DNA of 64,000 nucleotides, from positions 1-64,000 of the forward strand of contig NZ_JAUXOD010000137.1 of assembly GCF_030682515.1 (NCBI RefSeq), given 5' to 3'. The notes under the pieces are model-generated. The model searched no databases. It had not been told where the DNA came from and saw nothing but the letters and a program-made list of their open reading frames with translations. The position numbers and the translations under genes were made by a program. Origin of the DNA: Hoeflea sp. Its GTDB lineage: Bacteria; Pseudomonadota; Alphaproteobacteria; Rhizobiales; Rhizobiaceae. Below, one piece after another: positions 1 through 9,839 of the stretch (within the stretch, counting starts at the first letter, position 1; the number at the start of each line of letters is the position of its first letter).

Positions 1-142
1 CCTGCCAAACTGGACCCACATGTACAATTGGCATCGTCCGCACGGCAGTCTAAACTCAAAACCACCCATCAGTCGCCTCGGCCTGACCGAGGACAACCTG
101 TTGAGGTTCCACATCTAGAGCATGCCGTTTAATAACCTGACA
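1..142 (+). mobile_element. Right end of an IS481-like insertion sequence
   Basis: Transposase C-terminus followed at 129-142 by ttaataacctgaca (reverse complement TGTCAGGTTATTAA), a plausible IS terminus beginning with TGT; the other end is outside the window. Confidence 0.55.
2..118 (+). CDS. IS481-family transposase, C-terminal fragment (5' part lies outside window)
   Basis: Frame 2 reads LPNWTHMYNWHRPHGSLNSKPPISRLGLTEDNLLRFHI*, matching the YNxHRPHxSLxxxxPxxRL tail of IS481/IS3-type transposases. Confidence 0.85.
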   Translation: MPNWTHMYNWHRPHGSLNSKPPISRLGLTEDNLLRFHI

Positions 143-211
143 ACCGAAACGGAGCCCCGATAATGAAGCTGCTCCAGTACCCAATCCCTTATGCGACGGA
201 CCCTGACAAAA

Positions 212-937
212 ATGAAACTGCTGAGCTACAACATTCAGGCTTGCATCGGGAGCCGGCACTATAGCGATTACCTTTTCGGCGTAAGAAAACAGATTGCCCA
301 CAGCCCGGCAAAAGACAGGACGTTAAGAAAGATTGGCCGCTTTATTTCCGAATTCGATATTGTCTGCCTGCAGGAACTGGATTTGGGCGGAAGGCGGGGC
401 GGCTTTTCATCGCAATACGACGCGTTGAAGAAAATATCCGGCTTCCAGTTTGGCGCATCACAGACCACAAGGGTGATCCCCGGCATCTCTCAACACGGGA
501 ATGCGATTTTTTCGCGCTATCCGATTGACGAGGTTGAAGAATACCGGTTGCCTGGAAGAATGAGAGGCCGCGGTCTGCTGGTCTGCACGATACAGGGCCA
601 TACAATTGCGAACACGCATCTGAGCCTCTATGCCAAGATGCAGGTCAGACAATTGGAACTGATCAGGGAAGTACTGCAAGGGCGGACAAAGACGATCCTG
701 GCAGGCGATTTCAATTGCCGCTCAACCCGCCCCTGGATACAGGAATTCGCCAATATGTCCGAAATGAATTTGATTACCGGGATTTCGACGAACACTTACC
801 CTTCCTGGAAACCCAATGCCGATATTGATCACATCTTTGCTTCAAGATCGATCTCCTATCGAAAGACCGAGGTTTTAAACGTTCGGCTGTCCGATCACCT
901 GCCTGTACAGACAGAGTTCGAATTTTTGGAACAGTAG
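212..937 (+). CDS. Endonuclease/exonuclease/phosphatase (EEP) family protein
   Basis: Motifs CLQELD, AGDFNCRS, DHIFAS and LSDHLPV; start could be 191 or 212. Confidence 0.85.
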   Translation: MKLLSYNIQACIGSRHYSDYLFGVRKQIAHSPAKDRTLRKIGRFISEFDIVCLQELDLGGRRGGFSSQYDALKKISGFQFGASQTTRVIPGISQHGNAIFSRYPIDEVEEYRLPGRMRGRGLLVCTIQGHTIANTHLSLYAKMQVRQLELIREVLQGRTKTILAGDFNCRSTRPWIQEFANMSEMNLITGISTNTYPSWKPNADIDHIFASRSISYRKTEVLNVRLSDHLPVQTEFEFLEQ

Positions 938-960
938 ATACATCTTTGCAGCAGGTCTGA

Positions 961-2382
961 TTACAACAGTGGCGATGCGAGACGCGCCAGATTGACCGTC
1001 AGTCTGAACAGGAGCGGGCGACCGGCAAGATGGCCAGCCGCCATCGGTTCGCTACGTTCAAAATCTCGCTCCAACATTGATTTTATTTTTTGCGCGAATT
1101 CCTTGTCCAGGACAAGCAAGCCGGCTTCAAAGTTGAGGCAAAACGAACGATTGTCCATGTTTCCGGAGCCTACGTAAGAAAACCGGTCGTCGATCAGCAT
1201 GACTTTCTGATGCATGAACCCAGGTTTGTATCGATCGACCTTCGCCCCATTGGACAGTGCGCGGTCGATCCAGGCATGAACAGCCAGTCCGACAATCCAG
1301 TGATCGCTGGTTTCCGGCACCAGCAACCGGACCTCGACCCCCCGCATCACTGCCAGGTGGAGGGCGGTTATCACCTCCTCATCCGGCACAAAATAGGGGG
1401 TCGCAATCCAGATTGAATCCTGTGCGGCATTTATCGCCTGAACAACAAACAGTTTGAACGTGTCATCCTTGTCCGCAGGTCCTGTGGCCAGAAACAGGGC
1501 GGTTTTTGCGTCATCCTGTATGGTGGGGATCGACCAATCGAGCTCAAAATGCTCGCCAGTTGCCCAATGCCAGTCTTCCAGAAAGGAGAATTGTGCGGCT
1601 TTTACAGTCGGGCCCGTAAACCGAAGACAGGTGTCTCGCCATGTTCGCTGCCCTTTTGATTTGCCAAGATACTCGTCACCAATGTTCAGCCCTCCGGTAA
1701 ACCCAATTTGAGTGTCAAACACCGCAATTTTCCGGTGGTTCCTGAAATTTATCTGGAACCGCTTCCCCATCCTGGTCGCACTTCCAAATGGCGAAACGGA
1801 TATCCCGGCGCTTCTGAGCCTCGAGAAATACGCCTCAGGCGTCCTGTTGCAACCTATCTCGTCATAAAGCAGCCTCACTTGAACGCCGCGCTGTGCGGCA
1901 GTGATCAGGTGTCGAGCAAATTCCCGGCCCACATCATCATCATTTATGATGTAGAACTGCATCAGTATGCTTCGTTTAGAGCGTTCTATTGATTGAAAAA
2001 TTGCCGCATAGGCTTCTTCGGCATCAATCAACAGATCCGTTTCATTGCCTCTGGTAAACGGAAACCGTGCAAGTTTTTCAATGACCTGCATTGCGCCCAA
2101 CTCTGTTCTTGAGAGACGCAGAGTGTTTGGAAGCAAATCCTGGTTGATTGGTGTCTTCGCCAATTGCGTTCGAAATTTCTTGACGTAACCGCTGAACCGC
2201 CATCCGCCGAAGATTATAAAAAGAGGGACAGATAGGAACGGCATCGCGACCAGGGCGACGGCCCAGGCCACGGCCCCCTGACTGCTGCGCTCTTGTGAAA
2301 TTGCAACAAGCGCCAGGACTACGCCAACGGCATAGACCAGCGGAACTGCAACCAACGAAAAGATATTCAAGCTGATCGCCAT
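961..2382 (-). CDS. cls: Cardiolipin synthase / phospholipase D family protein
   Basis: Two HKD-type motifs (HRKIAVFDTQIGFTGGLNIGDEY; HQKVMLIDDRFSYVGSGNMDNRS) plus N-terminal TM segments. Confidence 0.9.
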   Translation of the reverse strand: MAISLNIFSLVAVPLVYAVGVVLALVAISQERSSQGAVAWAVALVAMPFLSVPLFIIFGGWRFSGYVKKFRTQLAKTPINQDLLPNTLRLSRTELGAMQVIEKLARFPFTRGNETDLLIDAEEAYAAIFQSIERSKRSILMQFYIINDDDVGREFARHLITAAQRGVQVRLLYDEIGCNRTPEAYFSRLRSAGISVSPFGSATRMGKRFQINFRNHRKIAVFDTQIGFTGGLNIGDEYLGKSKGQRTWRDTCLRFTGPTVKAAQFSFLEDWHWATGEHFELDWSIPTIQDDAKTALFLATGPADKDDTFKLFVVQAINAAQDSIWIATPYFVPDEEVITALHLAVMRGVEVRLLVPETSDHWIVGLAVHAWIDRALSNGAKVDRYKPGFMHQKVMLIDDRFSYVGSGNMDNRSFCLNFEAGLLVLDKEFAQKIKSMLERDFERSEPMAAGHLAGRPLLFRLTVNLARLASPLL

Positions 2383-2705
2383 GCTCTTGCTCTACCAAAT
2401 CCTCTTATTGCGGCACAGCTGAATTTTAAAGAGGTTCCAGGCAAACCCCTGCGGTGCTGAGTGGAATCGCCCTTTCGCAAACGGCTGTGTGTCTGTGTTT
2501 GGAATACGCGCGCTTCTGGCTTGTGCTTATAGCGACCTTCCGCTTTCCGCCCGGTCAGGACCTACGTAGGGAGTGCGCGAATGTTCGCTTTCGCGAATTG
2601 GTCAAGTCACAAGGATGACTGAAATGGGCGCGCAGTGGAGTCGACAACTTACCTCAATGTCCGCCACGCCCAGAAATTCCGAGCCATCCCCCTACCCGCC
2701 CGGCC

Positions 2706-2850
2706 TCAACCGCCACACCCCCTCCGGATCCACCGCTCCCGTCCACGGGATCTGGATCGAGTTCACGTCGGCCCAGAGCCCCGCGAAATCATTGGAGTGG
2801 CCGGACAAGACGTTGCCGGATTGGCCCGTGGTCTGGATGGAGGTGGCCTG
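2706..2850 (-). pseudogene. Decayed duplicate of the penicillin acylase 3' end
   Basis: Reverse strand reads QATSIQTTGQSGNVLSGHSNDFAGLWADVNSIQIPWTGAVDPEGVWRLR, versus QATYIQTTGQSGNVFSGHYNDFAGLWADVNSIQIPSTGAVDPEGVWRLN at the end of the 4431..6893 gene; 137/145 nt identical by hand count. Confidence 0.85.
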
Positions 2851-3159
2851 CTTGAAGTGTGTGGACACATAATTGCCACACCGCGTCCTTCACCCCGCTC
2901 GGCTTTTCCCAGCCGCCGCTTGTGTCTTGCAAGCCAGGCCCATGGAGTGAGGCAGTCGGTCGACATCAGCCGAAATTGGTCTTCTTGATTTCTCATAATG
3001 GATATGACGCCGAGACCAATCCCCTCCTACGCTTGCCTCTTGAATGAACGCGGGTTCTCGACCCGGGCGGACTGAACGACGGATCATCGCGGTCCGGGCG
3101 ACGTCATCGGCGTGGACATTTGCCCGGTGGGGCTGTCTGATTTTTTCAGGGAAACAACA

Positions 3160-4359
3160 ATGCAAGTTATTGATCAAATAGAACTTTATCATGTGACGTC
3201 GCCGCTTCCGGCACCGTTCGCGCCCTCCTGGATGCCCGGCACCATCCGCACCAGCGTGACCTTCTATCTTGTCCGTTTCATCACCGATGACGGCGTCGAG
3301 GGCTGGAGTGCCTTTACCGGTGCCGGGCGCGAGCGTGTCGGGCTTGGCCACATGCTGGCCGACCTGTTCCTGGGCCAGGACCCCGAGGACATCGACAGGC
3401 TCGCCGAGCGGATCCACATCATGGCCGTGGGCGGCAATTTCAACTGGTGGATCGAACCCGCCTTCTGGGACATCAAGGCCAAGAACGCCGGCCTGCCGCT
3501 CTACAAATTGCTTGGCGGCACCGATGACCGCCTGAGGCTCTACGCCTCGTCGGGCGAATTGCGCGAGCCGCCGGCCCGTCGCGACGAGGCGGAAAAGCGG
3601 TTCGCCGAAGGCTTCGACACGATGAAGATCCGCGTCCATGACTGGGACGAAAAGGTCGATATCCAGCACATCACCGATGTGGCCACCCATATGCAGGGCC
3701 GCATGAAGATCGCGGTGGACTGCAATCAGGCATTCCGCCTGACGGCTAAAGGCGACGCGCCAATGTGGTCACTCGACCGGGCCAAGCGCTTCGCCGATGC
3801 CGCGGCCGATGTGGGGCTCGCCTGGGTGGAGGAGCCACTGTTTGGCGAGTGGCACGAGGACATCGCCAGGCTCACGGCCTATGCGCGGGTGCCCATTGCC
3901 GGCGGCGAACTGCATCTGATGGGTTATCACGAACTCGCCCGCATGATCAAAATGCGGTGCTACAACATCTACCAGCCCGATGCGATGTGGACCGGCGGCG
4001 TCAAACAGAGCCTGGACATTGCCAGACTGTGCCGCGCGGAGGGCGTCAAGTTCTCATCCCACACCTGGACCAACGGGTTCGGCTTCATCATCAATGCCCA
4101 TGTCTTCGCGGCCAGCGGTTTTGCCGGTGAGATGACGTTCGAATATCCGTTGAACGAGCCGGGTTGGCTACCTGAAGCGCGCGATGCGATCATGAAGGAG
4201 CCGCTCATGCACGACAAGGGCTGGTTCAACATGCCCCAGACCCCCGGCCTTGGCTTCGAGATCGACCATGAGAAGCTCGCGAAATACGGAAAGTGCTTCT
4301 TCAAGGCGAGCCGGCGCGAGGTTCACTGGATGCCCGAAACCATGGCGACCATGGCCTGA
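3160..4359 (+). CDS. Mandelate racemase/muconate lactonizing enzyme family protein (enolase superfamily)
   Basis: MKIRVHDWDEK, KIAVDCNQAF, WVEEPL, PIAGGE, SSHTWTNG motifs; ATG at 3160 preferred over the upstream start at 3112. Confidence 0.85.
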   Translation: MQVIDQIELYHVTSPLPAPFAPSWMPGTIRTSVTFYLVRFITDDGVEGWSAFTGAGRERVGLGHMLADLFLGQDPEDIDRLAERIHIMAVGGNFNWWIEPAFWDIKAKNAGLPLYKLLGGTDDRLRLYASSGELREPPARRDEAEKRFAEGFDTMKIRVHDWDEKVDIQHITDVATHMQGRMKIAVDCNQAFRLTAKGDAPMWSLDRAKRFADAAADVGLAWVEEPLFGEWHEDIARLTAYARVPIAGGELHLMGYHELARMIKMRCYNIYQPDAMWTGGVKQSLDIARLCRAEGVKFSSHTWTNGFGFIINAHVFAASGFAGEMTFEYPLNEPGWLPEARDAIMKEPLMHDKGWFNMPQTPGLGFEIDHEKLAKYGKCFFKASRREVHWMPETMATMA

Positions 4360-4430
4360 TCCATGAACTCCGGGATTGCCTTCCCGCGCGCAGGGAAGGC
4401 AATCCCGTCTCTTTCACTCTTCAGGTCCCC

Positions 4431-6893
4431 TCACCCCGGGTTCAACCGCCACACCCCCTCCGGATCCACCGCCCCCGTCGACGGGATCTGGATCGAGTTC
4501 ACGTCGGCCCAGAGGCCGGCGAAATCGTTGTAGTGGCCGGAGAAGACGTTGCCGGATTGGCCCGTGGTCTGGATGTAGGTGGCCTGGTCGAGGTCGGCCA
4601 TGTCGAAAATGCCGCGGTAGCTCGAGGCGTTGGTGTTGGCATAGGGGTCGGCGTCGTTGTGAAGCTGGGTGTAGCCGCGGTCGAGCGTGAACGGTCCGCC
4701 GCCGCTTTCGACCTCGACATTGAAGAAGCGCCGGAGCGCGCCCACTTCGCCGAAGGGGCGGTGCGCGCCCCTGGCGTAATGCGCGGTCCCCCAGCGCCAT
4801 TTGCCTGGCTCGGCGCCGTAGCGCGTCGAGAGATCCTCGATTGCCGTCTCGAAGGCTCCCGCCACGATCTCCTCGCAGCTCTCATCGGTATCCGTCCCCT
4901 TGACGTCGCACCAGTTGCGCGCGGTCTCTCCGTCGAGAAGGCGTTCGAGCACCCTGCCGCGCGCCTTGAACCAGTCCTTGAACAGGAAGCCGAGGTCGTC
5001 CTCGAAGGTCGCGATCATGGTGGCGCGGACCCAGGCCATCATCAAGAGCGGCTCCATCCGGTCGCGCGCCATCTGCCCGTCCCATGTGGCGAGCGCATCG
5101 GCGAGCCCGCGCTGGGCCTCGCTCAGATCCCTACCCTCAAGCTTGGCGAGCAGGCGCGGGGCGAGGCCGGCAAACGCCGGCGAGAAGATGTCGGCCTGCA
5201 TCTGCCGCGACATCTGTGACGTGTGCTTCCCGTCGGCGCCGTCGAACAGCGTCTCGATCCGGGTCTGCCGATAAGGCTCCTCCCAGTCGAAGGTGAGGTG
5301 GATCGGATAGTCGGGGCCGACGATCTTGGTGTTGGCGGTGGCGATCAGGCCGTCTTCCGGATTGGTCTCCCGCGGCAGATCGCGATAGGGCGCATAGCCG
5401 CGCCAGTCATAGATCGCGTTCCAGCCCGGCGCCGGCGCCCGGCCCATCAGCTGGTTGGCGGGATCGCGCCGCGGCACCCGGCCGGCGGCGACAAAGCCGA
5501 TATTGCCCGTAGTGTCGGCCACCACCATCGACTGCATCGGCGTCAGGAACGCCTCGAAGCCCGCCTGGAAGTCCTCGACCGTGCGCATGGTGTAGAGCCG
5601 CGTGCCGGCGATCGCCGTGGTGTCGTCATGAGCGAGCGCCACCCATTGCAGCGCCGCCACATGGTTCTCCGGCAGCAGCCGGTCGAAATGCTTGTAGCCC
5701 ACCGGCAGCACCGGCCCGTGCCGGGTCCAGCGCCGGGTAAAGCTTCTCTCCGTCCCGCCCTTGACCCTGATGATCTCGTCCTTCTGCCCGAACGGCGCCC
5801 AGCCGGTGGGCGTCAGGTACTGGTCGGGGTTCTCGGGATTGATCCGCTCGACGAACACGTCCTGGGCGTCGGTGGCGGTGTTGGTGAAGCCCCAGGCGAT
5901 GTCGTTGCCGCGGCCGAGCAGCACGAAGGGCGTGCCCGGCAGCGAAACGCCGATCAGCCGCCGCGGCGTGTCGAACTCCTCCGTGACCTCGAGATGGGCG
6001 AGATACCAGATCGACGGCGCCATCAGCCCCAGATGCGGATCGTTGGCGAGCACCGGCAGGCCCGATTGGGTGCGCGCGCCAGAGACCACCCAGTTGTTGG
6101 AGGCGCCCGAGGACAGCATCGCCCCGATCCCGTCAAAGACCGAGGATGCATCCGCCGTGGTCACGGCCTCGCCGAGCGGCGTTGCGTCGAGGCCCAAGAG
6201 CGCGGTCAGGTCCGGCATCGGCGGCGGCGTGTCGGCGTCGAGATAGGGCATCAGGTCGCCGATCTCCGCCTCGCTCAGCCCGAGCCGGTGGAAGCCCAGC
6301 CTCAGCGCCTCATCGCCCATGTTCTCGGCAAGCGAGACCGACATCATCTTGATCGCCGTCAGCGTGTGCGCCGGCGTCCAGGGTTCGGGCGTCACGCCCA
6401 GGATCACATATTCGGGCGGCAGACGCGACGAGAACGCCCTCGGATCGCGCTCGATCCAGGCGTTGATGCCGCGCGCATAGCCCTCGAGCATCGCCATCGT
6501 GTCGGCGTGCATGACCGCGAGCGAGGCTTCCGCCGCCTCGTAGATCCCCATGGTCCTGAGCCAGATGTCGGTGTCGACCGTGGCCTCGCCGAACAGCTCC
6601 GACAGCCGCCCCTGGCCTGCCATGCGGCTCACTTCCATCTGCCACAGCCGGTCCTGCGCGTGGGCAAATCCGAGCCCCGCGGCCACGTCGGCGCGCGTCG
6701 CGCCGACGATGTGCGGCACGCCGTTGCGGTCGCGGGTGATCGTCACCTCGGCGCCGAGGCCCGCGATCCGCTCAGCCCCGTCGAGCGGCGCTTGCGACCG
6801 CGACAGCCACAGCATTCCGGCGCCCGCAGCCATCACCACGACAGGCACCAGGATGAGAATGAGCTTGATAAGCCCTTTGACGATGCGCATCAT
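4431..6893 (-). CDS. Penicillin acylase family protein (Ntn hydrolase)
   Basis: N-terminal TM anchor, YARGINAWIE, catalytic-Ser region GASNNWVVSGARTQSGLPVLANDPHLGL, and C-terminal VDPEGVWRLNPG. Confidence 0.92.
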   Translation of the reverse strand: MMRIVKGLIKLILILVPVVVMAAGAGMLWLSRSQAPLDGAERIAGLGAEVTITRDRNGVPHIVGATRADVAAGLGFAHAQDRLWQMEVSRMAGQGRLSELFGEATVDTDIWLRTMGIYEAAEASLAVMHADTMAMLEGYARGINAWIERDPRAFSSRLPPEYVILGVTPEPWTPAHTLTAIKMMSVSLAENMGDEALRLGFHRLGLSEAEIGDLMPYLDADTPPPMPDLTALLGLDATPLGEAVTTADASSVFDGIGAMLSSGASNNWVVSGARTQSGLPVLANDPHLGLMAPSIWYLAHLEVTEEFDTPRRLIGVSLPGTPFVLLGRGNDIAWGFTNTATDAQDVFVERINPENPDQYLTPTGWAPFGQKDEIIRVKGGTERSFTRRWTRHGPVLPVGYKHFDRLLPENHVAALQWVALAHDDTTAIAGTRLYTMRTVEDFQAGFEAFLTPMQSMVVADTTGNIGFVAAGRVPRRDPANQLMGRAPAPGWNAIYDWRGYAPYRDLPRETNPEDGLIATANTKIVGPDYPIHLTFDWEEPYRQTRIETLFDGADGKHTSQMSRQMQADIFSPAFAGLAPRLLAKLEGRDLSEAQRGLADALATWDGQMARDRMEPLLMMAWVRATMIATFEDDLGFLFKDWFKARGRVLERLLDGETARNWCDVKGTDTDESCEEIVAGAFETAIEDLSTRYGAEPGKWRWGTAHYARGAHRPFGEVGALRRFFNVEVESGGGPFTLDRGYTQLHNDADPYANTNASSYRGIFDMADLDQATYIQTTGQSGNVFSGHYNDFAGLWADVNSIQIPSTGAVDPEGVWRLNPG

Positions 6894-7057
6894 TGGTTTA
6901 TGTCCCTCCCCGTGGCCTGACCGGAACAGCTGGGTCCCATCTGTTTGGAAAGTCAGCCCACAACCAATCTGTTCGGCCCGGCAGGCCGGCGAACTGCTTT
7001 ACGTAACTTGCCGGCGGGTCATGCGTAAAGCGTCTTTGTGACAGAAGGATAGACGAT

Positions 7058-7927
7058 ATGGCAACTGTAGCATTCATTGGTCTGGGCGTGATGGGCTATC
7101 CCATGGCCGGGCATCTGAGGACCAAGGGCGGCCACGAGCTGCGCGTCTACAACCGCACCACGGCGAAGGCCCGAAAATGGGCCGAGGAATTCGGCGGCAC
7201 CGCCTGCGACACGCCCGCCGAGGCCGCCACCGGCGCCGATTTCGTCTTCACCTGCGTCGGCAATGACGACGATTTGCGCGCCGTGACGCTGGCCTCCGGT
7301 GGCGTCATCCACGGCATGAGCACGAGCGCGATCCTGATCGACAACACCACCGCGTCGGCCGAAGTGGCGCGCCAGCTTGCTGCCGCTTGCGCCGACAAGG
7401 GCATGGGTTTCCTCGACGCGCCTGTTTCGGGCGGCCAGGCGGGCGCGGAGAACGGCGCGCTCACCGTCATGGTCGGCGGCGACGAGGCCACGTTCGAGAA
7501 GGCCTATCCGGTGATCGACGCCTATGCCCGCATGGTGGGCCTGATGGGTCCGGTGGGCAGCGGGCAGCTGACCAAGATGATCAACCAGATCTGCATCGCC
7601 GGTCTGGTCCAGGGCCTCGCCGAAGGCATCCATTTCGGCAAGAAGGCCGGCCTCGACATCGAGAAGGTGGTCGAGGTGATCTCCAAGGGCGCTGCCGGGT
7701 CCTGGCAGATGGAAAACCGCCACAAGACCATGAATGCCGGCAAGTATGATTACGGCTTCGCCGTCGACTGGATGCGCAAGGACCTCGACATCGTGCTCAA
7801 CGAAGCCAAGCGCAATGGCGCGACGCTGCCGGTGACCGCACTCGTCGACCAGTTCTACGCCGACGTGCAGGCCATGGGCGGCAAGCGCTGGGACACGTCG
7901 TCGTTGCTGGCGCGCCTGGAAAGATAA
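7058..7927 (+). CDS. NAD(P)-dependent oxidoreductase, 3-hydroxyisobutyrate dehydrogenase family
   Basis: N-terminal GLGVMGYPMAGHL and FLDAPVSGGQAGAENGALTVMVGG; catalytic-Lys region SGQLTKMINQ. Confidence 0.9.
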   Translation: MATVAFIGLGVMGYPMAGHLRTKGGHELRVYNRTTAKARKWAEEFGGTACDTPAEAATGADFVFTCVGNDDDLRAVTLASGGVIHGMSTSAILIDNTTASAEVARQLAAACADKGMGFLDAPVSGGQAGAENGALTVMVGGDEATFEKAYPVIDAYARMVGLMGPVGSGQLTKMINQICIAGLVQGLAEGIHFGKKAGLDIEKVVEVISKGAAGSWQMENRHKTMNAGKYDYGFAVDWMRKDLDIVLNEAKRNGATLPVTALVDQFYADVQAMGGKRWDTSSLLARLER

Positions 7928-7928
7928 C

Positions 7929-8675
7929 ATGGCCCCGCGGCGCCCACCCGAGAACGCCGCCTACGCCGTGCCGGACATCCTGGCATGGCTCGAAGCGCAC
8001 GGGTCTGCGGACAACATCGCCGGCATGGCGCGGTTCGGCATCGGCACGGAGCGGGCCTTGGGCGTCGGCAATGCGGCGCTCAGGCCCTTCGCCAGAACGC
8101 TGGGCCACGACCATGAACGCGCCCTTGCGCTCTGGCGCACGGGCATCCGCGAGGCAAGGCTGCTGGCGCTGTTCACCGACGAGCCCGGGCGCGTGAGCCC
8201 GGCTGAGGCGCGCGACATGGCTAAGGATTTCGACAGCTGGGAGATCGTCGATGCGGCGGCCGACCTGTTCGTCGAAGCCGGTCTTGACGGGCTGATTGAG
8301 TTTTTTGCCACCGACGAGCGGGAGTACGTCAGGCGTACCGCCTTTGCGATGATTGCGGCGGCCTCGGTGCATCGCAAGACCGACCCGGATGCGACGCTGC
8401 TGGCCTACCTGCCGCTCATCGAGGCGCACGCGACCGATCCGCGCAATTTCGTCCGCAAGGCGGTCAACTGGGCGCTGCGCAATATTGGCAAGCGCTCGCT
8501 CGCCCTGCACGGGCCGGCGCTGGCGCTTGCCCAAAAACTCGCCGGCTCGGACGACAAGACAGCCCGCTGGATCGGCCGCGACGCGGTCCGGGAACTGGCA
8601 GACCCCGACCGGATCGCCATGATCGGCCAGAAGAAGACACCCGCCAAACGGCAGCGGTTTCTGGGAAGGCCATAG
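7929..8675 (+). CDS. DNA alkylation repair protein (AlkD-like HEAT repeat)
   Basis: GIGTERALGVGNAALRPFAR, DSWEIVDAAADLF, EREYVRRTAFAMIA, RNFVRKAVNWALRNIGKRS; start 1 nt after the upstream stop. Confidence 0.85.
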   Translation: MAPRRPPENAAYAVPDILAWLEAHGSADNIAGMARFGIGTERALGVGNAALRPFARTLGHDHERALALWRTGIREARLLALFTDEPGRVSPAEARDMAKDFDSWEIVDAAADLFVEAGLDGLIEFFATDEREYVRRTAFAMIAAASVHRKTDPDATLLAYLPLIEAHATDPRNFVRKAVNWALRNIGKRSLALHGPALALAQKLAGSDDKTARWIGRDAVRELADPDRIAMIGQKKTPAKRQRFLGRP

Positions 8676-8709
8676 ACCCGGACGTTACGCAGGCGGGCGG
8701 TCCGGCCGG

Positions 8710-9168
8710 TCAGAATCCGTCGGCCGCCGTCCTGACGATGTCGTGGAGGATGTCATTGACCTGGCCGCGCTCGCCGCCCTCGGGCAGGGTGCGATGGCCG
8801 ATGGTCACCTTGCCGGGCGTGGCGGCGTCCTCGTAGACAAAGACCACATAGGGGCAGTAGGCGATATCGCCGATGTCGGCCTCCATCACCGTGCGCGACA
8901 CCACGGCGGAGCAGAAGGTGAAGAATTCGGCGTCCTTGTAGAGCTCTTTCGTCGCGCCCACATCGCCCGCCGTGCGCTTGAGCATGTCGCCCAGGAACCC
9001 GTGATAGTCCACCTTGAAGCCCTTGTTGACGATGGCTTCGTTGACCCCCTGGGCGGCGTCGGCAAAGGGGATCTCGGCAACAACCGCGAACACGTCGTCG
9101 CCCGCGGCCTGCGCCGGAACCCCGGCAAGGCCCAACAGCCCCAGTCCGGCAATCACACTCTTCATCAT
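8710..9168 (-). CDS. DUF302 domain-containing exported protein
   Basis: Signal peptide followed by DUF302-like sequence (FAVVAEIPFADAAQGVNEAIVNKGFKV...YCPYVVFVYED). Confidence 0.7.
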   Translation of the reverse strand: MMKSVIAGLGLLGLAGVPAQAAGDDVFAVVAEIPFADAAQGVNEAIVNKGFKVDYHGFLGDMLKRTAGDVGATKELYKDAEFFTFCSAVVSRTVMEADIGDIAYCPYVVFVYEDAATPGKVTIGHRTLPEGGERGQVNDILHDIVRTAADGF

Positions 9169-9275
9169 GGCAATCCTCCCGATCGGTTCATCCCGCCCTC
9201 GACCAGGGCGGGATTTGTCATATCTGAATTATTGCATGTTTCAGCGCCGATGAACAGACGCGGCGTCGCGATGCC

Positions 9276-9755
9276 TCAGGTGTTTTCCTTGGCAAGCGGA
9301 ATGTAGTCGAGCGGCAGCTGCGTGGTGTATTTGATCTGCTCCATGGCAAACGAAGAGGACACGTCGCGGATCTCGATCTTGGCGATCAGCCGCTTGTAGA
9401 AGGCGTCATAGGCGGCAATGTCGGGCACCACCACGCGTATGAGGTAATCGACGTCGCCGCTCATCCGGTAGAATTCGACGACCTCGGGAAATTCGGAGAT
9501 GACTTCGGAAAAGCGCTTGAGCCACTCGTTGGAGTGGGAATTGGTGCGGATCGACACGAACACCGTCACCTTGGCGTTGATCGCCGCCGGATCAAGCAGC
9601 GCCACGCGCCGCGTGATCACCCCGTCTTCCTCGAGCTTCTGGATGCGCCGCCAGCACGGCGTGGTCGACAGGCCCACCTTCTTGGCGATTTCCGCCACGG
9701 CCAAAGTGGCGTCTTCCTGCAGCAGGCGAAGGATCTTGCGGTCGAGGCGGTCCAT
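9276..9755 (-). CDS. Lrp/AsnC family transcriptional regulator
   Basis: LDRKILRLLQEDATLAVAEIAKKVGLSTTPCWRRIQKLEEDGVI and RAM domain GDVDYLIRVVV. Confidence 0.95.
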   Translation of the reverse strand: MDRLDRKILRLLQEDATLAVAEIAKKVGLSTTPCWRRIQKLEEDGVITRRVALLDPAAINAKVTVFVSIRTNSHSNEWLKRFSEVISEFPEVVEFYRMSGDVDYLIRVVVPDIAAYDAFYKRLIAKIEIRDVSSSFAMEQIKYTTQLPLDYIPLAKENT

Positions 9756-9839
9756 GATGATCTCCGGAAACGGGATTATCGTCCCTGATATCGCGCGCGA
9801 ACCCGCTTCACAAAGTATTTTTTGCTCCCAGACAGCCTA

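Noticed and set aside
2890-3690. 266-aa minus-strand ORF between the duplicated segment and the enolase-superfamily gene
   Set aside because: Overlaps the well-supported plus-strand enolase-superfamily gene; no domain seen.
5223-6920. 565-aa plus-strand ORF antisense to the penicillin acylase gene
   Set aside because: Arg/Pro/His-rich shadow ORF typical of GC-rich antisense frames; the minus-strand acylase has clear family motifs across the same span.
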